The translations under genes were made by a program, and so were the position numbers. A model generated the notes under the pieces. It worked only from the letters and a program-made list of their open reading frames with translations. It did not search any database and was not told the DNA's origin. Of a stretch of 64,000 nucleotides of DNA, positions 34,820 through 43,077 are shown one piece after another. Source of the stretch: Rodentibacter sp901420285. GTDB lineage: Bacteria; Pseudomonadota; Gammaproteobacteria; Enterobacterales; Pasteurellaceae. The stretch's first letter is position 1; each line of letters opens with the position of its first letter. Location of the stretch: contig NZ_CP162010.1 of assembly GCF_041734645.1 (NCBI RefSeq), positions 1,674,001-1,738,000 on the forward strand, read 5' to 3'.

Positions 34820-37315
34820 TTAAACGGCTTTGCGTTGATATTTAAACGGTAAAATCTGCACGCGACCTTGCGGACAACGTTGAATTTGGTAAAACTGCGG
34901 ATAATTGAAATTGCGCGACTCGATGTGATACGGATTCTCGCCGCCTTCCAAGCACGAGGCCTGATAAAGTCGGTTAATTTCGCGTACTTTCTGGTCTTTC
35001 GAACCGTCGCAATGGCGATAAATTTCCAAGTGATTAGCTTCGTTTAACAGATAGACATTGAAGCTGTCGTCTTTGTTATCTTCAAAGAAAAATTGTAAGA
35101 AACCTTCGCTAGCGAAGTGATCAATTTCCGGCGGATATCGACGATCCGGTGCGGGAAGCTCGTCTTTTTCTTCCACCGGACTTTGCAGCACGTCATCAAA
35201 ATCTGCTGCATTTTGCGCGTCACTATCCACTTCTTGCAAACTGATGCCGCGATCTTCGAAAAAGAATTGCCAGTTTTTACCGGCCACGCGTAAACGCGGT
35301 GTATGGCACGCTTGGCTGTCACCCAATTGAATACTGATGCAACGATTAACCAAAGCACTCACTAGGCTACGTAAAGCGCGCCGATAATGTTGGCTATAAC
35401 AAAAAACCTGTACGGAACGCGGACTGCCAGCACCACGATAAATTTTATTGGAAAGCACTTTTAAGGCCATCAAAATCGCATGCGGCCCCTCAAAATGCAG
35501 GGTGCGAATTTCGTTCCATATATTGCGATAAGTGAAATCAATGCTACCGACTAAATTTTGTTCGAGCGGACCGAAACTAAACAAATCACTGGCGGAAAGC
35601 TGGGCTTTCAATTCAGTTAAATGGGCGGTGGGATCTACCGTTAAATTCACCGCAATGACGATATTGCGAATTTCACAAGGTGTCGCCAGGGCACCGCTGT
35701 CGGCTGCGGTAATGGCGCGCGAAAAAGATAAGCGCAGATCCGCCACAAAATTACGTAAGGTTTCGATACTGACGGTTTGACTGAATAAATACAGCTCGGT
35801 TTCGGCGGTAAGTAAGCGGTTGAAATACGCCCAAGCTACCAATTTATTCAAGCTCTCGCTGTATTCGATGACACGATTTTCCGAGAACATCATCGCGCTC
35901 GGCGGTTGATTAATCAGATACCAACCGTCTTTAAAATGTTTGTTGCCACGTACTTCTAAGAAACTGATGTGGCGTTCCGACAAATCGCGAGAAATTTGCG
36001 TATTAAGCAAAATCACTTTGCCGGGCAACGCTTCAAATGCGGTGTAAAGTTTACGCGTAAGAATGTTAATATCTTGCGGTGCTACACGGGAATGAATTTT
36101 GTGTTTACGCGCAAAATTGACCAAATTGTGATAACTCAGCATCAGGAATTTCACCAAATTCTCATGACTTTCCTTCACTCGTTTAATTTTCCAAAATGGA
36201 CGACGATTGAGTTCGCGAATGGTATCGTCACTCCAACCCCATTCTTGCGCCAAAATTTGCAAATAATTGGTGCGCCAGTTATGAATTTGGCATAGTGCCA
36301 AATCTTCGGTGGCTTTTACATAAAAACAACAGCGCACAAAATCCAATCGTTTAAATTCGGCAAGTTCGGTTAAATAATCCGTCACTTTGGCAAGCATAGC
36401 GATATACGGATCAAAATGATGAGACGGCGTGGTGTTGCCGGCAAACAGATCTTCTTTGAATTGGCAAGCAATCAAACGAGTATTCGGATATTCTTTGGAA
36501 TAGGCTTCCAACAGTAAAATTTTCAGCACCGATTTATAAGGCGAATCAATTCCTTTATAAAGCTGCCAAAGACTGGCACCAAAATATTCATTGGCTGAAA
36601 ACTGCCCTAATCCACCGAAATCCACCCAATCCTGCGGGTTGATTTCGCCGTTTTCGAGGGCTTTTTGCACTTCGCTTTCGTAATCCGTTTCCTTTTCCAC
36701 CCAAAAATGCAGCCACAATAGCGGGTTGCCTGCAAGACGAACGGCAGAGCGATAAAACTCGTCCAACAACAACATATATTGCGCTGAACCGCTATTTTCG
36801 TTCGTGATCGGGTCAGCGTAACGATCATTGCGAAAACGTTGTTGATCGACTAAATAAAAATGAATTTCCACATCGAATTGCAGCGCCCATTCTTCGATTT
36901 GGCGTGCTTTTTGCGTTAATAAATCGCGCTGTGTATCGTTTAAGTCTTCACGACAACAAATCCAAGTGTCCATATCCGAACTGCTGGTTTGGCTAATCGA
37001 GCCGAAACTGCCCATTACGTACAAACCTAAAATCGGCGGTTTGGCCGTATAAAATTGCCGTTTGAAAGCATCGTAATGAGCGGGATATTCGCCCTTAAGA
37101 AAACGTTGTTGATAATCCGACAATGAAAAATGTGCGACGCCGCAAGGCGCTTTCACCACATAACCGGGCAAACTTGGATGATTTAATTGAAAAAGTAGCG
37201 GGAGCAAAAACAAAACCTGTTGGAAACCGTCACCGGAACCGAGCAACGCGCGTTCCAAACGGCGTCGATCTAACATTTCCACACATTTTCTCGCTCGATT
37301 AAGATCGTGTTTCAA
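34820..37315 (-). CDS. cyaA: Class I adenylate cyclase CyaA
   Basis: Makes cAMP for CRP. It has 831 residues, close to E. coli (848). The catalytic nucleotidyltransferase motif is VMGSFGSISQTSSSDMDTWI near residue 104. The start is TTG at 37313-37315 with AAGGA 6 nt upstream; an ATG 7 nt earlier is out of frame. The N-terminus aligns with the E. coli protein, whose start is also TTG, a known brake on expression. cAMP-CRP with Sxy would act at the CRE upstream of comA in this same window. Confidence 0.95.
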   Translation of the reverse strand: MKHDLNRARKCVEMLDRRRLERALLGSGDGFQQVLFLLPLLFQLNHPSLPGYVVKAPCGVAHFSLSDYQQRFLKGEYPAHYDAFKRQFYTAKPPILGLYVMGSFGSISQTSSSDMDTWICCREDLNDTQRDLLTQKARQIEEWALQFDVEIHFYLVDQQRFRNDRYADPITNENSGSAQYMLLLDEFYRSAVRLAGNPLLWLHFWVEKETDYESEVQKALENGEINPQDWVDFGGLGQFSANEYFGASLWQLYKGIDSPYKSVLKILLLEAYSKEYPNTRLIACQFKEDLFAGNTTPSHHFDPYIAMLAKVTDYLTELAEFKRLDFVRCCFYVKATEDLALCQIHNWRTNYLQILAQEWGWSDDTIRELNRRPFWKIKRVKESHENLVKFLMLSYHNLVNFARKHKIHSRVAPQDINILTRKLYTAFEALPGKVILLNTQISRDLSERHISFLEVRGNKHFKDGWYLINQPPSAMMFSENRVIEYSESLNKLVAWAYFNRLLTAETELYLFSQTVSIETLRNFVADLRLSFSRAITAADSGALATPCEIRNIVIAVNLTVDPTAHLTELKAQLSASDLFSFGPLEQNLVGSIDFTYRNIWNEIRTLHFEGPHAILMALKVLSNKIYRGAGSPRSVQVFCYSQHYRRALRSLVSALVNRCISIQLGDSQACHTPRLRVAGKNWQFFFEDRGISLQEVDSDAQNAADFDDVLQSPVEEKDELPAPDRRYPPEIDHFASEGFLQFFFEDNKDDSFNVYLLNEANHLEIYRHCDGSKDQKVREINRLYQASCLEGGENPYHIESRNFNYPQFYQIQRCPQGRVQILPFKYQRKAV

Positions 37316-37817
37316 GCGACATCCTTATCGGATGGAAAAAATTGGCGTTACTCTACCACTTGCGGGCGCAAAAGCAAAGCACGACGCCCAATCCGTGCGC
37401 AATTTGCGATATCCTGCGCCCTATTTTGAACAATTGATTTTATTACGCTGATTTCTTTTGCGCCGATTTCCGCGCGAGCCTGTCGACCAAATCCAGCACT
37501 TTCGGTTAGGTATTCGCCACTTTCTGCACGCCGATGATGTTGTGCCCCTTAGCACTGCTGATTTCCACCAAGTTCGCCAACAGCACCGCATTGAATGCTA
37601 TGCAAATCACGCTTTTTTTCTGTTTAGTTCTGACTTTATCCGTTCGCTCTCGGTGTTAACGTAGCTCATCACCGAGAATTCCAAACAAGGTAGTAAAAAT
37701 CACTTTTTTATAAAAACTCGACAATAATCCATAACAAATAGTTGAATAAAAAGTGGTTTGTATTGATAACTTTGGAAAAAAATAAATCCTATGTTAAGCA
37801 CAAAATAAAGCGATTTT
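37316..37817. other. 502-nt region between cyaA and the MerR gene
   Basis: No confident gene. It must hold the cyaA promoter. On the minus strand an open stretch (about 37441-37650) reads ...NAVLLANLVEISSAKGHN... and looks protein-like. It has a TAA at 37506-37508 and no recognised family, so it may be a gene remnant or chance. An exact GCACCGCATTG word lies at 37583 within it. The part from 37680 is AT-rich and featureless. Confidence 0.4.
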
Positions 37818-38228
37818 TTAATGTTGTTCTGCGCGTGTTGAAATGCCTTTTAAGGCTTCGCATTCGGTAACATCATTTTTTTCACATTGCATTAAAGGGA
37901 AGAGAAAACGTTCAATTTCTTGCAATTTAGCAATTTTTTCTTGTATATCTTGATAATGCTTTTGCACCAACATATTAACAGGGACGCATTCGCCTTTTTG
38001 TTGTTGATAAAGCTCAGTAAAACGAGCGGTTTCTTCCACACTGAAACCAAGTTCACGGCAAGCTTTAATAAAATTAAGTAAAACAACGGTATCTTGCGTA
38101 TAAAGACGATAGCCGTTTGCCGCTCGAATGGGAGCAGGAAGTAAACCAATTTTTTCATAAAACCGTATGGTTTCCGGTGTGGAGTGGGTTTGTTCGCAAA
38201 GGTTTTTAATTTGTAAATAATTTTTCAT
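37818..38228 (-). CDS. MerR-family metal-responsive regulator (CadR/ZntR-like)
   Basis: 136 residues: N-terminal winged helix-turn-helix (YLQIKNLCEQTHSTPETIRFYEKIGLLPAP), a long dimerisation helix, and a C-terminal metal-binding loop with cysteines in GECVPVN, LMQCEKND and TECEAL. This cysteine pattern fits Cd/Pb/Zn sensors and not Hg or Cu types. It is divergent from the CDF transporter, with a MerR-type promoter in between. Confidence 0.85.
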   Translation of the reverse strand: MKNYLQIKNLCEQTHSTPETIRFYEKIGLLPAPIRAANGYRLYTQDTVVLLNFIKACRELGFSVEETARFTELYQQQKGECVPVNMLVQKHYQDIQEKIAKLQEIERFLFPLMQCEKNDVTECEALKGISTRAEQH

Positions 38229-38233
38229 TTTCT

Positions 38234-38264
38234 TTGACCTTGTTGTTAGTACAGGGTTTAAAGT
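38234..38264 (+). promoter_or_regulatory. MerR-type promoter with dyad operator for the CDF gene
   Basis: TTGACC (38234-38239) and TAAAGT (38259-38264) are separated by 19 bp, the overlong spacer that MerR proteins correct. ACCTTG (38237-38242) and CAGGGT (38252-38257) form an imperfect dyad within the spacer, like zntA/cadA operators. The element lies between the two divergent genes. Confidence 0.72.
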
Positions 38265-38293
38265 GCATTCATCTTAATGAATAAGGAGAAAAA

Positions 38294-38905
38294 ATGAAAG
38301 ATTGTTGTTCTTCTCATCATTGTGAAACAGCTGTTTCACAATATTATCGCTATATTTTATGGACAGTATTTGCCATTAACTTTGGAATGTTTTTGGTAGA
38401 AATCATCAGTGGCGTAAACGCCGACTCTGCCTCGTTATTGGCGGATTCGTTGGATTTTCTAGGCGACGCTAGCAATTATGGAATTAGCTTGTTTGTGCTT
38501 TCAATGGCGTTATCAGTACGTGCAAAAGCGTCTTTACTCAAAGGCTACACGATGGCAATTTTCGGTGTATGGGTGCTAGGCTCAAGTGCGTATTTATGGT
38601 GGCTAGGCAGTTTGCCAAGTTATCATAAAATGAGCTTAATCGGCATACTTGCCTTGGTCGCAAACGTCATTTCCGCCTTATTACTTTACAAATACCGCGA
38701 AGGTGATAGTAATATGCGCGGCGTATGGATTTGTTCGCGTAACGATGCGATTGGTAATTTACTGGTTATTGCTGCGGCAGGTGCAGTGTATTTTACCCAA
38801 TCCAACTTACCCGATTTACTCGTGGCAACCGTGATGGGTGGATTAAACATAAGTGGGGCCGTAGCAGTAATCCATCAAGCCCAAAGTGAATTGAAAGTGA
38901 ACTAA
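38294..38905 (+). CDS. Cation diffusion facilitator family metal exporter
   Basis: 203-residue inner-membrane protein, five to six helices, with no C-terminal cytoplasmic domain. The N-terminus MKDCCSSHHCE looks metal-binding. The CDF metal site appears as LLADSLDFLGDASNYG in helix 2 and CSRNDAIGNL in helix 5. With the CadR-like regulator it probably exports Cd, Zn or Co. AAGGAG at 38283-38288 precedes the ATG. The short form is known in the family and is not a truncation. Confidence 0.83.
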   Translation: MKDCCSSHHCETAVSQYYRYILWTVFAINFGMFLVEIISGVNADSASLLADSLDFLGDASNYGISLFVLSMALSVRAKASLLKGYTMAIFGVWVLGSSAYLWWLGSLPSYHKMSLIGILALVANVISALLLYKYREGDSNMRGVWICSRNDAIGNLLVIAAAGAVYFTQSNLPDLLVATVMGGLNISGAVAVIHQAQSELKVN

Positions 38906-38922
38906 AAACTGCGTTTGTCGCC

Positions 38923-38963
38923 AACAGCACCGCATTGGTGTCTGTTTCAATGCGGTGCTGTTG
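38923..38963. terminator. Terminator-like inverted word pair after the CDF gene
   Basis: GCACCGCATTG (38927-38937) and CAATGCGGTGC (38948-38958) with a 10-nt loop; flanking CCAACA/TGTTGG extends the stem to 17 bp. No U-tract follows, so it may be a weak or factor-assisted terminator. Confidence 0.7.
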
Positions 38964-39074
38964 GTGATGGTCACCGTTCCCTGTTAAAACGACGCTCAGT
39001 GTAATCTTTCAAGGTTTTTTGTCATTGGACGTCGGGCGGAAAAACACTATAATGCCGCCTTTTTCGGAGGCTTA

Positions 39075-39548
39075 ATGTTTTTTGTTTATCTTCTGCTTGC
39101 TTTGGCGGCGGGCACCGCATTGGCGTCGCAATCTGCTATTAATACCCAATTGGCTAAAGCGGTGGGCGGCGAACCGCTCGTCGCGACCTTCATTTCTTTT
39201 GCCGTCGGCACCATTTTGTTATTTATTATCGCGCTGTTTAAAACGGATTTATGGGCCGGATTGAGTGAAATTCCGCAGCAGCCTTGGTGGAAATTGTTGG
39301 GCGGCGTGCTCGGTGCAGGCGTGGTATTCAGCACCGTTTTATTAGCGCCCAAACTCGGCATTACCGCCATGCTATTTTTTATTATTATCGGTCAACTGCT
39401 TTCCGCCGCCACGATCGATCACTTTGGCTTAATCGGTATGCCGGTGCGTGAAATAAACCTTGTTAAACTTATCGGTTTGATGATTGTCGCCTTCGGCCTG
39501 ATATTCTATTTCTTCGGCGATAAAGTCATCGCATTGCTGAAAAGTTAA
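39075..39548 (+). CDS. DMT transporter of the YdcZ (DUF606) type
   Basis: 157-residue protein with five hydrophobic segments: FVYLLLALAAGTALASQSAINTQLAK, then VATFISFAVGTILLFIIALF, WKLLGGVLGAGVVFSTVLLAP, ITAMLFFIIIGQLLSAATIDHFG and LIGLMIVAFGLIFYFFGDK. This single-repeat form is typical of YdcZ and probably dimerises. Substrate unknown. The first helix carries an exact word copy as GTAL (39112). Confidence 0.8.
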   Translation: MFFVYLLLALAAGTALASQSAINTQLAKAVGGEPLVATFISFAVGTILLFIIALFKTDLWAGLSEIPQQPWWKLLGGVLGAGVVFSTVLLAPKLGITAMLFFIIIGQLLSAATIDHFGLIGMPVREINLVKLIGLMIVAFGLIFYFFGDKVIALLKS

Positions 39549-39850
39549 AGCGATCGATTTGCCAAAACAGAAGCCGCCTAGACACCAATACAATCGGAAT
39601 ATTTCCCGTTTGAGATTGCGCTTTCCAATTCAACTGACGATGCGGCATAGAAATTATGCCCTCTTTGCTGAAAAGCATTGTCGCTTATGTCATTGGAAAG
39701 AAACCTGTGCGTAAAATAAGGCTTCAATGCGGTGCTCTGCGGAGGATCCAATTTCCTTTATCTTTTGGCTGCTCTTAGATGCATCAAAATGTCTCTCAAA
39801 CTCGTCTTATCCGTTTACAAATCCGTAACAAACGCCTATAGTAACGCCCG
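39549..39850. other. Upstream part of the riboswitch leader region
   Basis: About 300 nt without a gene. It contains a distant inverted repeat (CTTTCCAAT near 39621, ATTGGAAAG near 39701) and an exact word copy in GGCTTCAATGCGGTGCT (39720-39736). A promoter for the riboswitch transcript should lie close to 39800-39845; no strong sigma-70 match is evident. Confidence 0.4.
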
Positions 39851-39935
39851 TTAGTCGGGGTGCTCGGTTGCGCAAACAATCGGGCTGAGAAATACCCGTG
39901 AACCTGATACAGTTAGCACTGACGTAGGAAACTAA
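39851..39935 (+). ncRNA. TPP riboswitch (THI element)
   Basis: The conserved THI-box parts appear in order: GGGGTGCTCGG, the loop GGGCTGAGAAATACCC, TGAACCTGAT, CAGTTAGCACTGACGTAGG and a closing ACTAA that pairs with the initial TTAGT (39851-39855 with 39931-39935). Below it GGCTT/AAGCC (39959-39973) plus ATTTTCC is a possible weak terminator. The start of the AfuA-like gene is 104 nt downstream. Thiamin pyrophosphate binding should reduce expression. Confidence 0.95.
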
Positions 39936-40038
39936 TGCACTTCACTCTGCTTTTCCAGGGCTTATTTCAAGCCATTTTCCCCCGTTTAGCTGTTAGCCGG
40001 TATTGTTTTTCAATCTGATCTCACTAAGGATTAAATCA

Positions 40039-41091
40039 ATGTCCAAGCTTTCTAAAAATCGCTCAAAAACATCATTAAAAACGGCCGCATTTTGCCTGCT
40101 CCCAATGCTTTTTTATACACAAGGTGCCCAGGCGGAAGGCAAACTGACCATTTATTGCAGCGTGCAAAATGTCACGTGTGAAAAAGTCACCCAACGTTTT
40201 GCCGAAAAATATAAGGTCGATGCGAAATTCGTACGCAACAGCACCGGCGCTGTGCTTGGCAAAATCAAAGCGGAAAAAGACAACCCGCAGGCAGACGTCT
40301 GGTTTGGCGGTACCTTTGAACCTCACTTACAAGCTGCCGATCAAGGCTTACTCGCCTCCTATCGTTCGCCATTACAAAAAGACATCATGCCGCAATTTAA
40401 AAAATTAATGGACGAACGGGGTGATTACACCTCAATCATTTATTTGATGGAAGTCGCCATCGGTGTGAACACGGAGAAATTAAAACAGCTGAATATTCCT
40501 GAACCCAAATGCTTTACCGACTTACTCAAGCCCGAATTCAAAAACCTAATCCAATACGCCGATCCGCGCGTTTCCGGCACCGGCTATTCATTACTCACCA
40601 CACTGGTTCAACTTTGGGGTGAAGAAAAAGCCTTTGATTACTTGAAAAAACTCAATACTAATGTGGCGCAATATTCCAAAAGCGGATTGGCAACCGGTAA
40701 TTTAGCCACCGGTGAAGTGGCTGTTGACATATCCTTTATGCACAGCTATGTACGTGAAAAAGACAAAGGCGCACCGGTAAAAGGCATTTTGCCTTGCGAA
40801 GGTGTCGGCTACACATTGGGCGCAGTCAGTATCATCAAAGGCGCACGCAATCTTGAAAACGCTAAACATTTTGTGGATTTCGTCCTCGACACCGAAGCGC
40901 AAGAAATCCCATGGCGGGAATCCGATTCTTACCAAATCCCAACCAATATTCACGCCAAAGCCTCCCCTAAAGCCAGTGATCCGACCAAACTCAATTTATT
41001 GGACATTGACTTCATCCGCTTCGGCGCCGATGTAGAAAGTAAACGGTTAATTGAACGTTGGGTTGAGGCAGTAAGAGGAGAAAATAACTAA
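40039..41091 (+). CDS. AfuA-type ABC transporter substrate-binding protein under TPP riboswitch control
   Basis: 350-residue periplasmic binding protein from the ATG at 40039 (AGGA upstream); the signal peptide ends TQGAQA-EGK. It closely resembles the AfuA/FbpA group: KLTIYCSVQNVTCEKV, ADVWFGGTFEPHLQAAD, ADPRVSGTGYSLLTTLVQLWGEEKAFDYLKKLN, LPCEGVGYTLGAVSIIKGARN. Family members bind Fe3+, hexose phosphates (A. pleuropneumoniae AfuA) or thiamin pyrophosphate (spirochaete transporters). The upstream TPP riboswitch points to a thiamin phosphate here. No permease or ATPase genes follow; a terminator does. Confidence 0.85.
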   Translation: MSKLSKNRSKTSLKTAAFCLLPMLFYTQGAQAEGKLTIYCSVQNVTCEKVTQRFAEKYKVDAKFVRNSTGAVLGKIKAEKDNPQADVWFGGTFEPHLQAADQGLLASYRSPLQKDIMPQFKKLMDERGDYTSIIYLMEVAIGVNTEKLKQLNIPEPKCFTDLLKPEFKNLIQYADPRVSGTGYSLLTTLVQLWGEEKAFDYLKKLNTNVAQYSKSGLATGNLATGEVAVDISFMHSYVREKDKGAPVKGILPCEGVGYTLGAVSIIKGARNLENAKHFVDFVLDTEAQEIPWRESDSYQIPTNIHAKASPKASDPTKLNLLDIDFIRFGADVESKRLIERWVEAVRGENN

Positions 41092-41185
41092 GATAAGATA
41101 TAAAGCGAAAGCTCACAAATGGCGCAACAGAATTTTGGCAACAAACAGAATTGAGCCGGCTTTCGGGAAATATTGGAAAAACAAA

Positions 41186-41213
41186 ATAGGACCGCATTGA
41201 AGTGCGGTCCTAT
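41186..41213. terminator. Terminator pairing a CAATGCGGT-like arm with a standard uptake signal
   Basis: 11-bp stem ATAGGACCGCA/TGCGGTCCTAT (41186-41196, 41203-41213). The left arm with its loop reads ACCGCATTG (the new word, inverted) and the right arm with its loop reads AAGTGCGGT (41200-41208), the Haemophilus uptake signal. It lies between the convergent AfuA-like and MetS-like genes. Confidence 0.8.
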
Positions 41214-41223
41214 CTCGTTTCGT

Positions 41224-41319
41224 TTAGTTTTCTTTCGGCAAACGCAGTAAGGCGTAAATAAACCCGCCCCAAATCACGCCGAGGGCGATAATCATCATAA
41301 TTATTGCACTGCTACTCAT
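41224..41319 (-). CDS. MetS-like small subunit of the NSS transporter
   Basis: 31-residue single-span peptide, MSSSAIIMMIIALGVIWGGFIYALLRLPKEN, starting 1 nt after the stop of the large transporter gene. Its ribosome site AGGAG lies inside the end of that gene. Size, position and composition match the MetS-type small subunits that accompany bacterial NSS carriers (needed for activity of C. glutamicum MetP). Too short for normal gene calling. Confidence 0.82.
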   Translation of the reverse strand: MSSSAIIMMIIALGVIWGGFIYALLRLPKEN

Positions 41320-41320
41320 T

Positions 41321-42835
41321 CTATTCTCCTTTGCTTTCCAACGTTAATTTGGTTTCGCTTTTCCATTTTAAACGGGAAAGAATAAACGCCACCACAAGCA
41401 AGCTTACGGCCATCCCCCAGCCAAAGATATTTACGAACCAACTCGGGTAGCCTTCGTAACCTTCGGCAAACACTTTCGCGCCTTCGCTAAACAACATAAA
41501 CGCCAAAATGCCGGTGGTAAGAACGATACATAAACGCCAGAAGAAGCCGACTTTAAAAGAAGACGTTTCGTTTAAGTGATCGCCCAATAAACCTAATTTT
41601 TCGTTCGCCACAATCGCAATTAATGACACAAATGCCACAGCGACGATACCGAAATAGTTCACGAATTTATCGAATACATCCAGCATCGGTAAGCCGGTAG
41701 TAGTGCCGAATAAAATTACCGAAAGCAACATCATCGGTACGCCCACAATGAAGGTAACTTTTGCACGACGAATGCGGAGCTTATCTTGAATAGCGGAAAT
41801 AATCACTTCAATCACCGAAATGAATGAAGTCAAAGCTGCAAAAGTTAAAGAACCGAAGAACAACACGCCTAACACTTCGCCGAAAGGCGCTTTGTTAATG
41901 ATGGTCGGGAAGGCAAAGAAAGCCAAACCGATACCGCCTTTTGCCACTTCGCTCACTTCTTGCCCTTGAGCCGTTGCGATAAAGCCCAATGCGGCAAACA
42001 CGCCGATACCGGCTAACACTTCAAAACTACTGTTTGCAAAGCCTACTACTAAGCCGCTACCGGTTAAGTCAGATTCTTTCTTCAAATAAGAAGCGTAAGT
42101 CACCATAATGCCGAAGCAAATGGACAGCGAGAAGAAAATTTGACCGTATGCCGCAATCCACACGCTAGGACTGGAAAGTTTTGACCAATCCGGGGTAAAT
42201 AACGCATCTAAGCCTTTCGCTGCGCCCGGTAGGAATAATGAATAAATCACCAAAGCAACGAACATAATCACCAATACAGGCATTAAAATGGCGGAGGATT
42301 TCGCGATCCCTTTTTGGATGCCTAAAGACAATACGCCCAAAGCAACTACCCACACCGCGATTAACGGGCCGGTCACCATACCGACAAAATCAAAGCTTAC
42401 ACCGTTAGCAATATCGCCCATTTTCAAGAATTCACCAATAAAGAAGTCGATCGGTTTATCGCCCCATGCGCTGTTGATGGAAAAATAAGTATAGCTCGCC
42501 GCCCAACCTAATACGACCGCATAGTACAAGCCGATAATCACGTTGACCATCACTTGCCACCAACCAAACACTTCGAAATGCGGGCTGAAGCGACGATAAG
42601 AAAGCGGTGCACCACCGCGGTGACGATGGCCGATTGCGTAATCTAAAAATAAAAGTGGAATCCCCGCGGTTAATAACGCGATAAGGTAAGGGATAATAAA
42701 TGCACCACCACCGTTTTCATAGGTAGTGTAAGGAAAACGCCAAATATTGCCCAACCCAACGGCTGAGCCAATGGCGGCTAAAATAAACGCATTACGACCG
42801 GAGAAGGTCTCACGTTTCGGAGCGGATTGCGCCAT
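41321..42835 (-). CDS. Sodium-dependent transporter of the NSS (SNF) family
   Basis: 504-residue inner-membrane symporter with about 12 helices. The LeuT-like opening FILAAIGSAVGLGNIWRFPYTTYENGGGAFIIPYL holds the sodium and substrate contacts of helix 1; SLSICFGIMVTYASYLKK is helix 6. Probably carries an amino acid; Haemophilus homologues are uncharacterised. It forms a two-gene unit with the MetS-like peptide. Confidence 0.92.
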   Translation of the reverse strand: MAQSAPKRETFSGRNAFILAAIGSAVGLGNIWRFPYTTYENGGGAFIIPYLIALLTAGIPLLFLDYAIGHRHRGGAPLSYRRFSPHFEVFGWWQVMVNVIIGLYYAVVLGWAASYTYFSINSAWGDKPIDFFIGEFLKMGDIANGVSFDFVGMVTGPLIAVWVVALGVLSLGIQKGIAKSSAILMPVLVIMFVALVIYSLFLPGAAKGLDALFTPDWSKLSSPSVWIAAYGQIFFSLSICFGIMVTYASYLKKESDLTGSGLVVGFANSSFEVLAGIGVFAALGFIATAQGQEVSEVAKGGIGLAFFAFPTIINKAPFGEVLGVLFFGSLTFAALTSFISVIEVIISAIQDKLRIRRAKVTFIVGVPMMLLSVILFGTTTGLPMLDVFDKFVNYFGIVAVAFVSLIAIVANEKLGLLGDHLNETSSFKVGFFWRLCIVLTTGILAFMLFSEGAKVFAEGYEGYPSWFVNIFGWGMAVSLLVVAFILSRLKWKSETKLTLESKGE

Positions 42836-43077
42836 AAAATTGTTCCTGTTAAAAATAAAAAGGACTCAACTATAATGAAATCTTAAAGCGAGTCAATAAA
42901 ATTGACGATATTTCAAAGCTAAAACGTTATTCGGCTTGCCCATTCCGCTTGGGTTTACCGAATAACGTTAGTTCGGATCCGTCGCCACTGCGACTATGAA
43001 GTACTCCAACAGCACCGCATTGGAGCCAAGCAATGCACGGCGTATTACAGCACTTTGCTATGCTATGCTTGAAGAAA
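42836..43077. other. asnA-NSS spacer with large hairpin and word copy
   Basis: The spacer contains AACGTTATTCGG (42923-42934) and its exact inverse (42958-42969), a 12-bp stem with a 23-nt loop that is a likely asnA terminator. It also holds an exact GCACCGCATTG word at 43012-43022, preceded on its own strand by TTGGCTC. No gene is seen; the translations here are shadows. Confidence 0.55.

Noticed and set aside
39541..39660. Minus-strand frame starting MPHRQLNWKAQ near 39638
   Set aside because: No ribosome site, no recognisable family, and it runs antisense into the YdcZ-type gene.
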